DNA of 51,926 nucleotides from positions 1 through 51,926 of the forward strand of contig VEQR01000012.1 of the NCBI GenBank assembly GCA_018883125.1, written 5' to 3'. Positions within the stretch are counted from its first letter, which is position 1. Each line of letters opens with the position of its first letter. This stretch comes from Candidatus Kapaibacterium sp. Its GTDB lineage: Bacteria; Bacteroidota; Ignavibacteria; Kapaibacteriales; Kapaibacteriaceae. Below, piece by piece: positions 8,912 to 17,698 of the stretch. The notes under the pieces are model-generated. The model did not search any database. It was not told the DNA's origin and saw nothing but the letters and a program-made list of their open reading frames with translations. The position numbers and the translations under genes were made by a program.

Positions 8912-11143
8912 ATGGGACACTTCATGCGCTGGTATCTGGGGGCGTGCATTCTGTGCGCCGGAGCACTGCTTGGAACGGCACAGACGATGCCGTCGGGCTT
9001 ACGTTTGTGGCTGCGTGCCGATACACTAACTACGATCTCCAATGGCTCTGTGTCGAAATGGGGATCTCTTGTTGGTGGACATGTCGCTGAGGCGCAGCCG
9101 GGTGCGGGACTGACACTAGACACCATTGGAAGGCGTGCTGCGATTCAGTTCGTCAACTCGGCGTACTTCACAGCCCCCTCCATATTCCCTGTTCAACGGG
9201 ACTACACGATGTACATCGTGTTCAAATGGAACGGAGTCCATGCGGCCAACAACATGGTGTCGGGCGACAACCGGGCGTTCTTTACCAGTGCTCCGGGTGT
9301 TCCAACTGTGTTGCATGGTGGTGATTTCGCTCGATTGGGCGTGAGTTCACAAGCGGTAAGCGGACCAACGGTCATCCGCCTCAAGCACCAGGATTCCAGC
9401 GGAAAAACATCAATCGCTCTGAACAACGTTAAAACCTCCGATGACGTGCTTCCTCGGAACATTGACTCGGTGATCTACATCGGTGCGTATCAAAAGGGGA
9501 ATGGACTCAATGGTTCGATAGCCGAGGTCTTGATCTTCGAAAGGCAGCTGACGGCAAGCGAGCAGCTACGTGTTGAGACGTATCTGCATGATCGTTATAC
9601 GATCGCTCGGGCTACGGATCCGCCAACACCGGCAATCGAGTTTCTTGAAGCACCGCGTTCATTGGAAGTAGTCGATCCAGACAAGGGGCTCACCATCCGA
9701 GGGGTTGTTATCTCGGACAGTTTGACGAACGTTGCGATTGACGTATTGCGAAATGGCACAGCAATCAGTTCGCGTTCCTTTCCCAATCCCAAGCGTGGTG
9801 ACACCATTGGGCACTTCGTGCCCGTGCAACGGGAACTTGACGCTTACACGGTAAATGTGACGAGCCGGAAATTGGGCAAGGCGCAAACCGACACAATGCT
9901 GAAGTCCACCGATATCGCCGCCGGAACAGTCTTTACGGTCACGGGGCAATCCAACTCGATTTTTGGTGATGGTAGCCTGCCCATTTCAACATGGGCTCGC
10001 ACCTTTGGCGGAAATTTCAGCCAGAGCTCCGGAGATACGAACTTTTCCCGAAGCACGGCCACCGGCAACGGAGGAGGCAACAACGTTGGAGCTTGGGCAC
10101 TTGGACTGCAGAATGCCATGGCCGATCAGATGCGGATACCAAGTCTCTGCATCAGTGGTGGTGTGGGTGGAACTCGTATCGAGCAACACCTGCCGGACGT
10201 GAACAACCGACTGAATCTTGCAACAATCTATGGCAGCTGGTTGTACCGCATTATCAAGAGTGGAAGTCGCGAGCGGATACGATGGTTGTTCTGGTATCAG
10301 GGCGAGTCGAATCACGATGACGACAACTACTCGACGCACTTCGACAACCTTCGCACAGCGTGGAAGAAGGATCTGCCCAACCTTCGATACATCGTGGTTA
10401 TCCAGATCCGTCCCGGTTGTGCCGGCCCACGTCATGCCGTGTTGCGCGACGAGCAACGAAAACTGGAGAGCTACTATCCTGATGTCATCGTCCATGCAGC
10501 GTCGGGACTCCCGGGTCACGATGGATGCCACTACTCGGGAATCGGATATGCCACCCTGGCACAGCAGCTTTTCGATATCTATCGTCGAAATGAACTCTCG
10601 ATGCAGCCGGGCGTTTATCGGTCAGCGCCTGCAGTTGTCAGCGCATCCAATAGATCCGCATCAACCATAGCCGTGAAGTTTTCGCGAGCAGATGAACTGA
10701 TGATGACCAGTGACGCGATCATAGGTGGCCAGATGCGTTTTGCGCGTGAAGCGTGGTTTGCCAATAATCAGCCAAAACTTCACCCGCTGTCGGTTGTCGT
10801 CAGTGGAAGCGAGGTTGTACTTGAGTTCCCACGAGACGCACCGATTGCTGCAGTCAGTTACGTTCCTGATTATTCCTACGACGATGGTTCGACCGTCTTT
10901 CAAGGTCCATGGCTCACAACCCGAAGCGGTGTAGGTGCTCTGAGTTTTCATAATCTTTCTGTTGTGACCAGCGCCACCGATGATACCCAAAGTGATGATA
11001 GCTCCCCGGATGAAATTCGCCATATCGTCGATTTGACCGGCAGGATCGTTGGTTCGTCCGATCTAGATCTTGACCGTTTACCGAGCGGTGCCTATCTGCT
11101 CGTCACCACCAGAGGGATACGAAAAATCTACCACGTCCAATAA
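8912..11143 (+). CDS. Secreted LamG plus SASA/SGNH-type esterase with T9SS sorting domain
   Basis: The 743-residue protein begins with a signal peptide (about 1-24, ending GTAQ). A LamG/concanavalin-like domain follows at about 25-230, then an Ig-like linker at about 240-335. The next section is a sialate O-acetylesterase-like (SASA, SGNH-fold) domain: the nucleophile block GQSNS is near residue 345, FWYQGESNH near 460, and the Asp/His block HDGCHYS near 536-542. The last 40 residues (VDLTGRIVG, LPSGAYLLV, terminal KIYHV) are a type A sorting domain, so export through T9SS and surface attachment or release are expected. The likely substrate is an acetylated carbohydrate, but this is not certain. 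It is preceded by a promoter box and has no Shine-Dalgarno sequence; ATG 8924 is an alternative start. Confidence 0.85.
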   Translation: MGHFMRWYLGACILCAGALLGTAQTMPSGLRLWLRADTLTTISNGSVSKWGSLVGGHVAEAQPGAGLTLDTIGRRAAIQFVNSAYFTAPSIFPVQRDYTMYIVFKWNGVHAANNMVSGDNRAFFTSAPGVPTVLHGGDFARLGVSSQAVSGPTVIRLKHQDSSGKTSIALNNVKTSDDVLPRNIDSVIYIGAYQKGNGLNGSIAEVLIFERQLTASEQLRVETYLHDRYTIARATDPPTPAIEFLEAPRSLEVVDPDKGLTIRGVVISDSLTNVAIDVLRNGTAISSRSFPNPKRGDTIGHFVPVQRELDAYTVNVTSRKLGKAQTDTMLKSTDIAAGTVFTVTGQSNSIFGDGSLPISTWARTFGGNFSQSSGDTNFSRSTATGNGGGNNVGAWALGLQNAMADQMRIPSLCISGGVGGTRIEQHLPDVNNRLNLATIYGSWLYRIIKSGSRERIRWLFWYQGESNHDDDNYSTHFDNLRTAWKKDLPNLRYIVVIQIRPGCAGPRHAVLRDEQRKLESYYPDVIVHAASGLPGHDGCHYSGIGYATLAQQLFDIYRRNELSMQPGVYRSAPAVVSASNRSASTIAVKFSRADELMMTSDAIIGGQMRFAREAWFANNQPKLHPLSVVVSGSEVVLEFPRDAPIAAVSYVPDYSYDDGSTVFQGPWLTTRSGVGALSFHNLSVVTSATDDTQSDDSSPDEIRHIVDLTGRIVGSSDLDLDRLPSGAYLLVTTRGIRKIYHVQ

Positions 11144-11172
11144 GCCCCATGCCGTAGCGAGCACGAGGGGGC
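11144..11172 (+). terminator. Possible terminator hairpin after the esterase gene
   Basis: GCCCC (11144-11148) can pair with GGGGC (11168-11172), with a shorter CGT/ACG pairing inside the loop. ATTTCC follows. The stem lies directly after the stop codon. The right arm is also a copy of the dispersed AGGGGGC motif, so the pairing could be incidental. Confidence 0.35.
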
Positions 11173-11179
11173 ATTTCCG

Positions 11180-11187
11180 TACTTTTG
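11180..11187 (+). promoter_or_regulatory. TACTTTTG promoter box before accD
   Basis: TACTTTTG fits TAnnTTTG. It ends three bases before the accD ATG at 11191, placing the likely transcription start at the A of the start codon (a leaderless mRNA). Confidence 0.55.
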
Positions 11188-11190
11188 TGC

Positions 11191-12042
11191 ATGGCATGGT
11201 TCCTTCGAAAGAATAGAAACATTTCCACCGAACCCCAGGCACGAGAAATGCCTGATGGGCTCTGGACCAAGTGTCCAGAGTGTTCCTCGGTGATCTATCG
11301 GAAAGAGCTCGAAGAGCACTCGTACACCTGTCCGTCCTGTAGTCATCACTTCAGGATCGGCAGCGCCAAGTACGTAGGGCTGCTGTTCGATGAGGGCACA
11401 TGGCAGGAAACAGACGTTGCGGTCCGCTCTGCTGATCCTCTGGAGTTTGTTGACACACGGCCATACAAGGCACGGCTGAAAGAGGCATACAGTAAGAGCG
11501 ACCTGCCTGACGCCGTAACAACCGGAATCGGGATGGTCAATGGTATGCCGATCGCCTTTGGATGCATGAACTTCGGATTCATCGGAGGGTCCATGGGCTC
11601 GGTGGTGGGGGAGAAGTTCGTGCGTGCCGGACGGCGTGCCCTGCAAGAGAGGATGCCTTTTGTGTTCATCTCTGCTTCAGGCGGTGCTCGCATGCAGGAA
11701 GCTGCATTGTCTCTGATGCAGATGGCCAAGACCAGTGCATTGCTCTCGGAGCTCTCCGAGGCTGGGCTGCCGTATATCTCGATCCTTACAGATCCGACGA
11801 CAGGGGGCGTTTCGGCTTCCTACGCTATGCTCGGTGATGTCATTATCGCTGAACCCAAAGCGCTTATCGGCTTTGCCGGTCCTCGCGTCATTGAGCAGAC
11901 GATTCGCAAGAAACTGCCGGAAGGATTTCAGAGATCCGAATTCCTTCTCGAGAAGGGGTTTGTTGATCTTGTTGTCTCCCGTCGAGATCTTAAGAGGACG
12001 CTCTCGACGGTTCTTTCGCACCTTATGAATACAAAGCTGTAA
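11191..12042 (+). CDS. accD: Acetyl-CoA carboxylase carboxyltransferase subunit beta
   Basis: The 283-residue protein transfers the carboxyl group from carboxybiotin to acetyl-CoA, the first committed step of fatty acid synthesis, together with AccA. The N-terminal zinc ribbon has Cys28, Cys31, Cys47 and Cys50 (CPEC and CPSC). The carboxyltransferase core follows, with GMVNGMPIAFG, FISASGGARMQE and the glycine-rich LTDPTTGGVSASYAMLGD. ATG 11191 is preferred over the in-frame TTG at 11185, because the latter lies inside the promoter box. Length and motifs are normal. The arginase-family gene follows after 20 bases and is probably co-transcribed. Confidence 0.97.
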   Translation: MAWFLRKNRNISTEPQAREMPDGLWTKCPECSSVIYRKELEEHSYTCPSCSHHFRIGSAKYVGLLFDEGTWQETDVAVRSADPLEFVDTRPYKARLKEAYSKSDLPDAVTTGIGMVNGMPIAFGCMNFGFIGGSMGSVVGEKFVRAGRRALQERMPFVFISASGGARMQEAALSLMQMAKTSALLSELSEAGLPYISILTDPTTGGVSASYAMLGDVIIAEPKALIGFAGPRVIEQTIRKKLPEGFQRSEFLLEKGFVDLVVSRRDLKRTLSTVLSHLMNTKL

Positions 12043-12062
12043 GTCATTGACGTTAGACACCG

Positions 12063-12980
12063 ATGCGTAAGTCAACAACCGTTCGTGTAATGGGCTTCCC
12101 GATCGACCTTGGTGCCGATCGGCGGGGCGTGGATATGGGTCCGTCAGCGCTTCGCATCGCCGATGTGGACCGCAAGCTCGAGTCGCTCGGGTATACTGTT
12201 GTTGATGAGGGCGACATCCCGATACGCAACATCGAGGTGCAAGAGCTCCAGGATCCGCGTCTGAAGTACCTTCCTGAGGTTGCGGCGATGAGTCAGGTCC
12301 TGAGTGATCGTGTCAAAGCCATCCTTGATGACAACCACTTTCCGCTCCTCTTTGGTGGCGATCATTCCATGTCCATTGGATCGCTTGCAGGAATTGGTGC
12401 ACATTGCAAGGAGCAGGGAAAGACGCTTGGAGTGATCTGGATCGATGCCCATGCAGACATGAATACGGCGGAGACTACACCGAGCGGTAATATCCATGGC
12501 ATGCCCCTTGCCGTTGCAATGGGCATAGGGCACCCAAGTCTTACGCGTATCGGTGTTGACGCACCAAAGCTAGACCCACGGAACCTGGCGATCATCGGTT
12601 TGCGCAGCATCGACGCCGGTGAGCGAGAGCTCATCAAGGAGCTGGGCGTGGCAGCCTATACGATGTTTGATATCGATCGGCTTGGGATGTATGACATAGC
12701 CAGCCGGGTGCTTGAAGATATGTCCCGCAGTGTCGATCATTTGCACATATCCTTTGATGTTGACGGTGTTGACCCATCGATCGCTCCCGGAGTAGGAACG
12801 CCGGTTGCCGGCGGTCTTACCTATCGTGAGGCACACCTGTTCATGGAGCTGATCTCACAGATCGATGCCTACGCATCCCTTGAGGTGGCAGAGGTAAATC
12901 CAATCCTTGACGATCGGAACAAGACCGCTGAGTTTGCTGCCGAGATCATCGCTTCGTCAATGGGCAAACGTATCCTGTAA
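12063..12980 (+). CDS. rocF: Arginase (ureohydrolase family)
   Basis: The 305-residue enzyme belongs to the manganese ureohydrolase family. The metal ligands are His101 (GGDHS), Asp128, His130 and Asp132 (IDAHADMNT), and Asp232 and Asp234 (SFDVDGVDPS). The spacing and the SGNIHGMPLA segment after the DAHAD motif favour arginase (arginine to ornithine and urea) over agmatinase; formiminoglutamase is less likely. It is cytoplasmic. It follows accD by 20 bases and has no visible promoter box of its own. No urea-cycle or urease gene is in the window, so its metabolic use (arginine catabolism or polyamine supply) is open. Confidence 0.88.
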   Translation: MRKSTTVRVMGFPIDLGADRRGVDMGPSALRIADVDRKLESLGYTVVDEGDIPIRNIEVQELQDPRLKYLPEVAAMSQVLSDRVKAILDDNHFPLLFGGDHSMSIGSLAGIGAHCKEQGKTLGVIWIDAHADMNTAETTPSGNIHGMPLAVAMGIGHPSLTRIGVDAPKLDPRNLAIIGLRSIDAGERELIKELGVAAYTMFDIDRLGMYDIASRVLEDMSRSVDHLHISFDVDGVDPSIAPGVGTPVAGGLTYREAHLFMELISQIDAYASLEVAEVNPILDDRNKTAEFAAEIIASSMGKRIL

Positions 12981-12997
12981 CGCCTGCTGGCGTCATC

Positions 12998-13831
12998 GTG
13001 TCGCACTCACGTCGCTTCATAATACCTGAACGTGTCAGTCTGGTTCTTCTGCTGACGGTTCTCGCCGTTGTTTCCAAGGCACAGACCGACTTGAATGAAT
13101 CACAGGTTCGATTTGAGGCCGGAGTTGGCTGGACTCTGGGCACACAGGCAACTGAATTTATTACGGATTATCAGGGAGTTCTCGGCGGATCGGCGTCATC
13201 CTTTGGAATCCCCGTCGGTGGCCGTGCCTCGATCCATCAGTATGTATCGGAGAATCTTTCCGTAGGTCTTTCAGGGGGCTTCTTCCGAGCCTCGATCCGA
13301 GAGTCCTATGTATATGACCCTCAGCCCCCTGCGGTAAGACTTGGCCCGAAACAGGCCGTTATCCAGAACATTGAGGTGACCGCCGCACCAGCCTACGCAG
13401 TGGTCGATTACTACGCCGGCAGACGGCAGTTTACCGGATATTTCGGTGCGGGAGTGGGACTTCTGTTTGGCAACGTCCTCTGGACAGAGGATATCCAGCC
13501 GTCTCAGCTTTTGGGTGCTCGCACCGGGGGGACACGCTACAACGCTTCAATCATCGCTCCGGCATTTATGCTTCGAACCGGTGTCTCACTGGGTTTTGAC
13601 GGACCAGAGAATGCACGCTCCTTGAATGGCATCCGGGTGGATGTGTCGTATGCCATTTCTCCTCTGCGCGGCACGTATATGTCTAGCCAATTCGATTCGT
13701 TTGCGGTACCACCTCCAGAACGATTGAAGGGATCGTACGCCATAGATCCCGGAGGAGTGCGTGTGGAAATAGGATTTTTCATCCTTCTTCGTCAACGCCC
13801 TACAGCGACCAAAACCAACGGGCGGATGTGA
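12998..13831 (+). CDS. Outer-membrane beta-barrel-like protein, unknown function
   Basis: The 277-residue product starts at GTG 12998, 17 bases after the arginase stop. A signal peptide with hydrophobic core SLVLLLTVLAVVS ends near SKAQ, at about residue 29. The mature part alternates polar and hydrophobic residues with many Gly/Tyr/Phe (for example GYFGAGVGLLFGN and VRVEIGFFILL at the end), as in outer-membrane beta-barrel proteins of the porin/OmpA-barrel type. No enzymatic motif is seen. The family is not recognised with confidence, and the role could be structural or in transport. Confidence 0.65.
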   Translation: MSHSRRFIIPERVSLVLLLTVLAVVSKAQTDLNESQVRFEAGVGWTLGTQATEFITDYQGVLGGSASSFGIPVGGRASIHQYVSENLSVGLSGGFFRASIRESYVYDPQPPAVRLGPKQAVIQNIEVTAAPAYAVVDYYAGRRQFTGYFGAGVGLLFGNVLWTEDIQPSQLLGARTGGTRYNASIIAPAFMLRTGVSLGFDGPENARSLNGIRVDVSYAISPLRGTYMSSQFDSFAVPPPERLKGSYAIDPGGVRVEIGFFILLRQRPTATKTNGRM

Positions 13832-13844
13832 CACCGGCAATGAT

Positions 13845-13852
13845 TATGTTCG
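13845..13852 (+). promoter_or_regulatory. TATGTTCG promoter-like box before hpf
   Basis: This is a one-base variant of TAnnTTTG and the same 8-mer as the box before the lipoprotein at 36852. It would give a leader of about 50 bases before the hpf ATG at 13905. Confidence 0.35.
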
Positions 13853-13904
13853 GGTGACGCTCGGTGGGGTCGACGTGTTGTTTCACCTGTACGGGAGTTT
13901 ATCG

Positions 13905-14198
13905 ATGGACATCCATATCTCAAATCGGCACTGCACGATCACTGATGCCGAGTACGAAAATGCCGTGAGCACGGCCAAGAGATTTGAAAAGTTCAATCTC
14001 AACATTGTTCGCACTGATTTCCTCTTCGATGAAGTCCCATTGCAGAAGTTCTGTGAGATCACCGTGCGGATACACGACCACCTTCTGGTAGCAAAAGAGA
14101 CGGCTTCGGACTTCACCAAAGCAGCGCACGACGCTGGTCTGAAGATGGAGCGTCAATTGGCAAAGGTTCACGATAAGTCCACAACTGTTCGACCGTGA
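13905..14198 (+). CDS. hpf: Ribosome hibernation-promoting factor, short form
   Basis: The 97-residue protein has the beta-alpha-beta-beta-beta-alpha pattern of the HPF/YfiA (sigma-54 modulation) family, starting MDIHISNRHCTITDAEYENAVSTA. It lacks the C-terminal extension of long HPF. Members bind the decoding region of the 30S subunit in starved cells and promote inactive 100S ribosomes. The ATG at 13905 is chosen because the family starts there and GGGAG stands upstream at 13893-13897; a longer open frame from 13854 adds non-homologous residues. It lies 13 bases before hprK, an order seen in many bacteria. Confidence 0.85.
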   Translation: MDIHISNRHCTITDAEYENAVSTAKRFEKFNLNIVRTDFLFDEVPLQKFCEITVRIHDHLLVAKETASDFTKAAHDAGLKMERQLAKVHDKSTTVRP

Positions 14199-14211
14199 TT
14201 CACAGCTCCCA

Positions 14212-15219
14212 ATGCGCATCCCATCTTCAACACGAAAAGATTTCATCACGGTTCGCGAGCTACTGGAGGGCCCTGTACAGCTTCGCTCGCTAACCGAGGA
14301 GATCGGACTCGACAATCACATCACCGATAAGAGTCTTCACCGACCACAGCTTGCGCTGACTGGCTTCACGGAACTCTTTACGTACTACAGAGTGCAGCTG
14401 TTCGGCAATACTGAGTTCTACTACCTGAAGAGTTGCAGTCAGCAACGCCGTCGGGAAATGTTCTCCACGATCTGTTCGTTCGCGATTCCGGTGATCGTGT
14501 GTGCGAATGACCACGTCCTAGATGACGATCTGCTGACACTGGCTCGTGATCGAGGCATTGCCGTTCTTACAACTCCGTTCGACACCACAAAGACCATCTA
14601 CGTCCTGAGCGAGTTTCTTGATGATCAGTTCGGTGACCAGGTAACGATCCACGGTTCGTTTGTTGATGTGTACGGCGTGGGAATGCTCTTCGCCGGTGAC
14701 AGCGGCATCGGTAAGAGCGAGATTGCCCTTGATCTGGTTGAACGTGGGCATCGTCTCGTCGCAGATGATGCGACCATGTTGACGAAGAAGCGCGAGAGCA
14801 TTCTTATGGGTACGGGATCGTCTCTGGTGAAACATCTTGTCGAGATTCGAGGTCTCGGCCTGATCGATGTCCGCGAGATGTTCGGGATAAGATCGATCCG
14901 GTTTCAAAAGAGATTGGAGATCGTCGTAGAATTGGAAGTCTTTGACGAAGATGGGGCCTATGACCGCCTCGGACTCGACGAGTCATCGATCAACATTATG
15001 GGTGTTGATATTCATGCCGTGAAACTCCCGATATTTCCGGGAAAGAACGTCACCGTGATCTCCGAAACGATCGCCCTCAATTATCTGCTTCGCACCTACG
15101 GCTATCATGCATCGAAGGTGTTTTCGGACAACCTCAACAAGCACCTCAACACGCCCAATGTTCCGGGACGATCCCGAGACCTCCGCAACGTAACCTATTT
15201 TCAAAGTGACGATGAATAA
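14212..15219 (+). CDS. hprK: HPr kinase/phosphorylase
   Basis: The 335-residue protein has an N-terminal HprK_N domain (about 1-135). The C-terminal kinase domain has the P-loop GDSGIGKS at 162-169, VADDATMLTKK after it, and the family signature EIRGLGLIDVREMFG. The enzyme phosphorylates and dephosphorylates the serine of HPr, linking sugar or energy state to regulation. In bacteria lacking sugar PTS permeases it usually serves regulation only, and no HPr or EI gene is in the window. It is downstream of hpf and its stop overlaps the next gene's start, so the three are probably one transcript. Confidence 0.93.
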   Translation: MRIPSSTRKDFITVRELLEGPVQLRSLTEEIGLDNHITDKSLHRPQLALTGFTELFTYYRVQLFGNTEFYYLKSCSQQRRREMFSTICSFAIPVIVCANDHVLDDDLLTLARDRGIAVLTTPFDTTKTIYVLSEFLDDQFGDQVTIHGSFVDVYGVGMLFAGDSGIGKSEIALDLVERGHRLVADDATMLTKKRESILMGTGSSLVKHLVEIRGLGLIDVREMFGIRSIRFQKRLEIVVELEVFDEDGAYDRLGLDESSINIMGVDIHAVKLPIFPGKNVTVISETIALNYLLRTYGYHASKVFSDNLNKHLNTPNVPGRSRDLRNVTYFQSDDE

Positions 15220-17008
15220 CATGACCCTTCGCTCGTTCTCCCGACCTTCTGTTCTTCTTTGCTTGCTGGCTGCCGCAGTGGCCGCGCTCACGTCGTCATG
15301 CGGCGGCTCTGATAATGCGAGTACGGCAGGCGATGATGCCACTCCCGTAAAGGGGGACTGGATCGTTGTCCATGAGCTGTCAGACCCGGAAGGTCTGAAC
15401 CCTCTCGTTACCAACGATGCCGCATCAAGTGCAATCTTTAATCGCGTTTTCGAAAAGCTGCTCGAGCAGGATTTCGAAACCACTGATCTGTATCCGGTCA
15501 TTGCCGAAGCTCGCCCAACGGTTTCCGATGATCACCTCACCTACACGTTTAAGATCAGACAGGGTGTTACGTTCAGCGATGGGAAGCCCCTTACCGCTAA
15601 AGACGTGGTCTTTACATTCAAGGCGGTGAAGAACCCTTTGATTACTGATGCCGCCGCTCTGCGCAACTACTACGAATCGCTGGCCGACATCACGGCACCC
15701 GATGACCGTACGGTAGTCATCACGATGTCGAAGCCATATTTCCTAGCCGAGTACTTCCTTGGTGGCATCTGGATATTGCCGAAGCACCGTTTCGATCCGG
15801 AGTCGTTGACAGACTCCTACACAATTGCTGAGACGAACGACATGGACAAGGCGCAAGCAAACGCCGCCATGAAGAAGTTCGCAACCTGGTACAATACGCC
15901 AGAAGTCAAGCGTGACCCGACACTGAACATTGGTAGCGGCCCGTATACGTACGATGAGTGGAAGACCGGTGAAAGCGTCTCCATTACCCGAAACGAACGC
16001 TGGTGGAATTCCGGCAAAGACAAATGGAACTCTGCGTATGCCGACAAGATCATCTACAAAGTTGTCAATGACAGAAGCGCAGCGGTTGTGGGTGTAAAGA
16101 ATGGAGAGATCGACTTTATGGAGGCCGTTCCTGCGGCAAAGTACGTCGAAGAGATTGACACCGTTGCCACCCCGTTCATAGCAAAGGCAACCATCACCAT
16201 GCAGGTCTATTCCTACGTCGGTCTAAACTGCCAGAATCCGATTCTGCAGGATAAGGTGGTGCGTAAGGCTCTGGCACATTGCCTCGATCGTGATGCCCTC
16301 ATCAAGCAAGTTGTCAGGGGGCTTGCCACGCCCGTCAACTCGCCGATCTACAACGATCGCAAGGAGTATGACAAGAGTATTTCCGGTGTCGGGTATGATC
16401 CCGGCAAGGCGAAGGCACTACTTGCTCAAGCAGGCTGGTCTGATGTAAATGGCGATGGTGTTCTTGACAAGATGATCAACGGCCGAATGACCCCGTTCGT
16501 TCTCTCCATCCTTGTTAATGCTGGCAACGAAGCACGTGAGGCAATTGCCGTGGCTTTCTCCGATGAACTTCGCAAGGTTGGAGTGAAGCTTGATGTCCGC
16601 AAGCTTGAATGGAGTGTCTTCCTTGAAAATCTCCGTACACGCAAGTTCGATCTTTCGATAGGGGCATGGGTGAACGATCCGATTCCGAGCGACCCATATC
16701 AGATCTGGCACTCAAGTCAGATCGGTAACAAGGGAAGTAACTATGCCGGGTTCTCCTCGCCACGTGCCGACCAGCTTCTGGAGATGAATCGCGTGGAGTT
16801 TGATGAATCGAAGCGCATCGCCTACATGCAGGAGTTCCAGCGGATCGTTGCCGATGAGCAGCCTTATATCTTCCTCTGGAGTCCGCAGTATCCGGCCATC
16901 TACAACAAGAGACTCTATGGTGTTCGATTTTCACTCGTTCGCCCGGGATACAATCCAACCCAGTGGTGGGTTCCGAAGTCTCAGTGGAAGTACACTCAGG
17001 CTCAGTAA
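15212..17008 (+). CDS. ABC transporter substrate-binding lipoprotein, oligopeptide/nickel type
   Basis: The product (about 598 residues) has a lipoprotein signal ending LTSSC, with the lipidated Cys about residue 30. The body is a family 5 solute-binding protein (OppA/DppA-like): GDWIVVHELSDPEGLNPLV near the start, TYTFKIRQGVTFSDGKPLTAKDVVFTF, then the NPLITDAAALRNYY and RDALIKQVVRG regions. It delivers oligopeptides or a related solute to a periplasm-facing ABC permease; no permease or ATPase gene is adjacent. The start at ATG 15212 overlaps the hprK stop; GTG 15206 and ATG 15221 are alternatives. Ligand specificity cannot be read from the sequence. Confidence 0.9.
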   Translation: MNNMTLRSFSRPSVLLCLLAAAVAALTSSCGGSDNASTAGDDATPVKGDWIVVHELSDPEGLNPLVTNDAASSAIFNRVFEKLLEQDFETTDLYPVIAEARPTVSDDHLTYTFKIRQGVTFSDGKPLTAKDVVFTFKAVKNPLITDAAALRNYYESLADITAPDDRTVVITMSKPYFLAEYFLGGIWILPKHRFDPESLTDSYTIAETNDMDKAQANAAMKKFATWYNTPEVKRDPTLNIGSGPYTYDEWKTGESVSITRNERWWNSGKDKWNSAYADKIIYKVVNDRSAAVVGVKNGEIDFMEAVPAAKYVEEIDTVATPFIAKATITMQVYSYVGLNCQNPILQDKVVRKALAHCLDRDALIKQVVRGLATPVNSPIYNDRKEYDKSISGVGYDPGKAKALLAQAGWSDVNGDGVLDKMINGRMTPFVLSILVNAGNEAREAIAVAFSDELRKVGVKLDVRKLEWSVFLENLRTRKFDLSIGAWVNDPIPSDPYQIWHSSQIGNKGSNYAGFSSPRADQLLEMNRVEFDESKRIAYMQEFQRIVADEQPYIFLWSPQYPAIYNKRLYGVRFSLVRPGYNPTQWWVPKSQWKYTQAQ

Positions 17009-17047
17009 CGCCCCCTCACATTTGTCTGAGCTTCGGACGGTACAACC

Positions 17048-17692
17048 ATGAAACGACACGAGTTGCGCGAGCTCATCGCCTGCGGTGAATCATCGACGCT
17101 CGAGTTCAAGCGAAAGTTCACGACAGTCGAGAAGATCGCCAGAGAGGTTATTGCTCTTGCCAACACCACCGGCGGCTATCTGCTACTTGGAGTGGATGAC
17201 AATGGCAAGGTTGTTGGTGTTGACTCTGAAAAGGAGCAGATCGACCAGCTCCAGGTGGCACTTCATACAATTGATCCGCCAATTCAATGTCAGATCGACG
17301 TCGTGGAGCTTGATTACCGTGATGTGGTTGTGGTGTGCGTTCCAGCCAGTTCAGCTCGGCCTCATCACTACGTCGGTGATATGACTTTGCGCCCTCACGA
17401 TCGTCCGGTTTTCATCCGTGACGGAGAGCAGTCCGTGCAGGCAAGCAGGGAAATGACCAAGATCCTCCGGGGGATGAATCCAGATTCACCCCCGTTGACG
17501 TTGTCTATCGGAGATAGGGAACGTCGTCTCTTTTCCTACTTAGAACGCCACCAACGTGCAAGCGTTACGGACTTTGCCCGCCTGGTGAACATTTCACGGC
17601 GCCGTGCTTCACAGATCCTGGTCAAGCTTGTCCGGGCGGGTGTGTTGCATATTCGACATGATAATGGTCACGATTACTATACCCTCGTCTAA
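17048..17692 (+). CDS. AlbA_2 domain protein with C-terminal winged helix
   Basis: The 214-residue protein has an AlbA_2/Schlafen AAA_4-like domain at about 8-135 (ESSTLEFKRKF, IALANTTGGYLLLGVDDNGKVVG). A short linker and a C-terminal winged helix at about 155-210 follow, with the helix pair DFARLVNISRRRASQILVKLVRAGVL. It lacks the GHKL-type ATPase segment of the longer homologue at 3793-5457. It is probably a DNA- or nucleic-acid-binding regulator, with target unknown. It starts 39 bases after the SBP gene, without a clear promoter box. It ends convergently with the next gene, overlapping by 4 bases. Confidence 0.8.
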   Translation: MKRHELRELIACGESSTLEFKRKFTTVEKIAREVIALANTTGGYLLLGVDDNGKVVGVDSEKEQIDQLQVALHTIDPPIQCQIDVVELDYRDVVVVCVPASSARPHHYVGDMTLRPHDRPVFIRDGEQSVQASREMTKILRGMNPDSPPLTLSIGDRERRLFSYLERHQRASVTDFARLVNISRRRASQILVKLVRAGVLHIRHDNGHDYYTLV

Positions 17693-17698
17693 CGAGGG
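17682..17698. terminator. Hairpin holding both convergent stop codons
   Basis: CCCTCGT (17682-17688) pairs perfectly with ACGAGGG (17692-17698) around a CTA loop. The plus-strand stop TAA (17690-17692) and the minus-strand stop TAG (17691-17689) both use the loop bases. A symmetric stem at a convergent gene end suits a shared bidirectional terminator, although no strong U-tract follows on either side. Confidence 0.5.

Noticed and set aside
15206-17008. Possible nickel-specific role for the family 5 binding protein
   Set aside because: No nickel-binding signature or nickel genes nearby; the family is mainly peptide-binding, so the ligand is left open.
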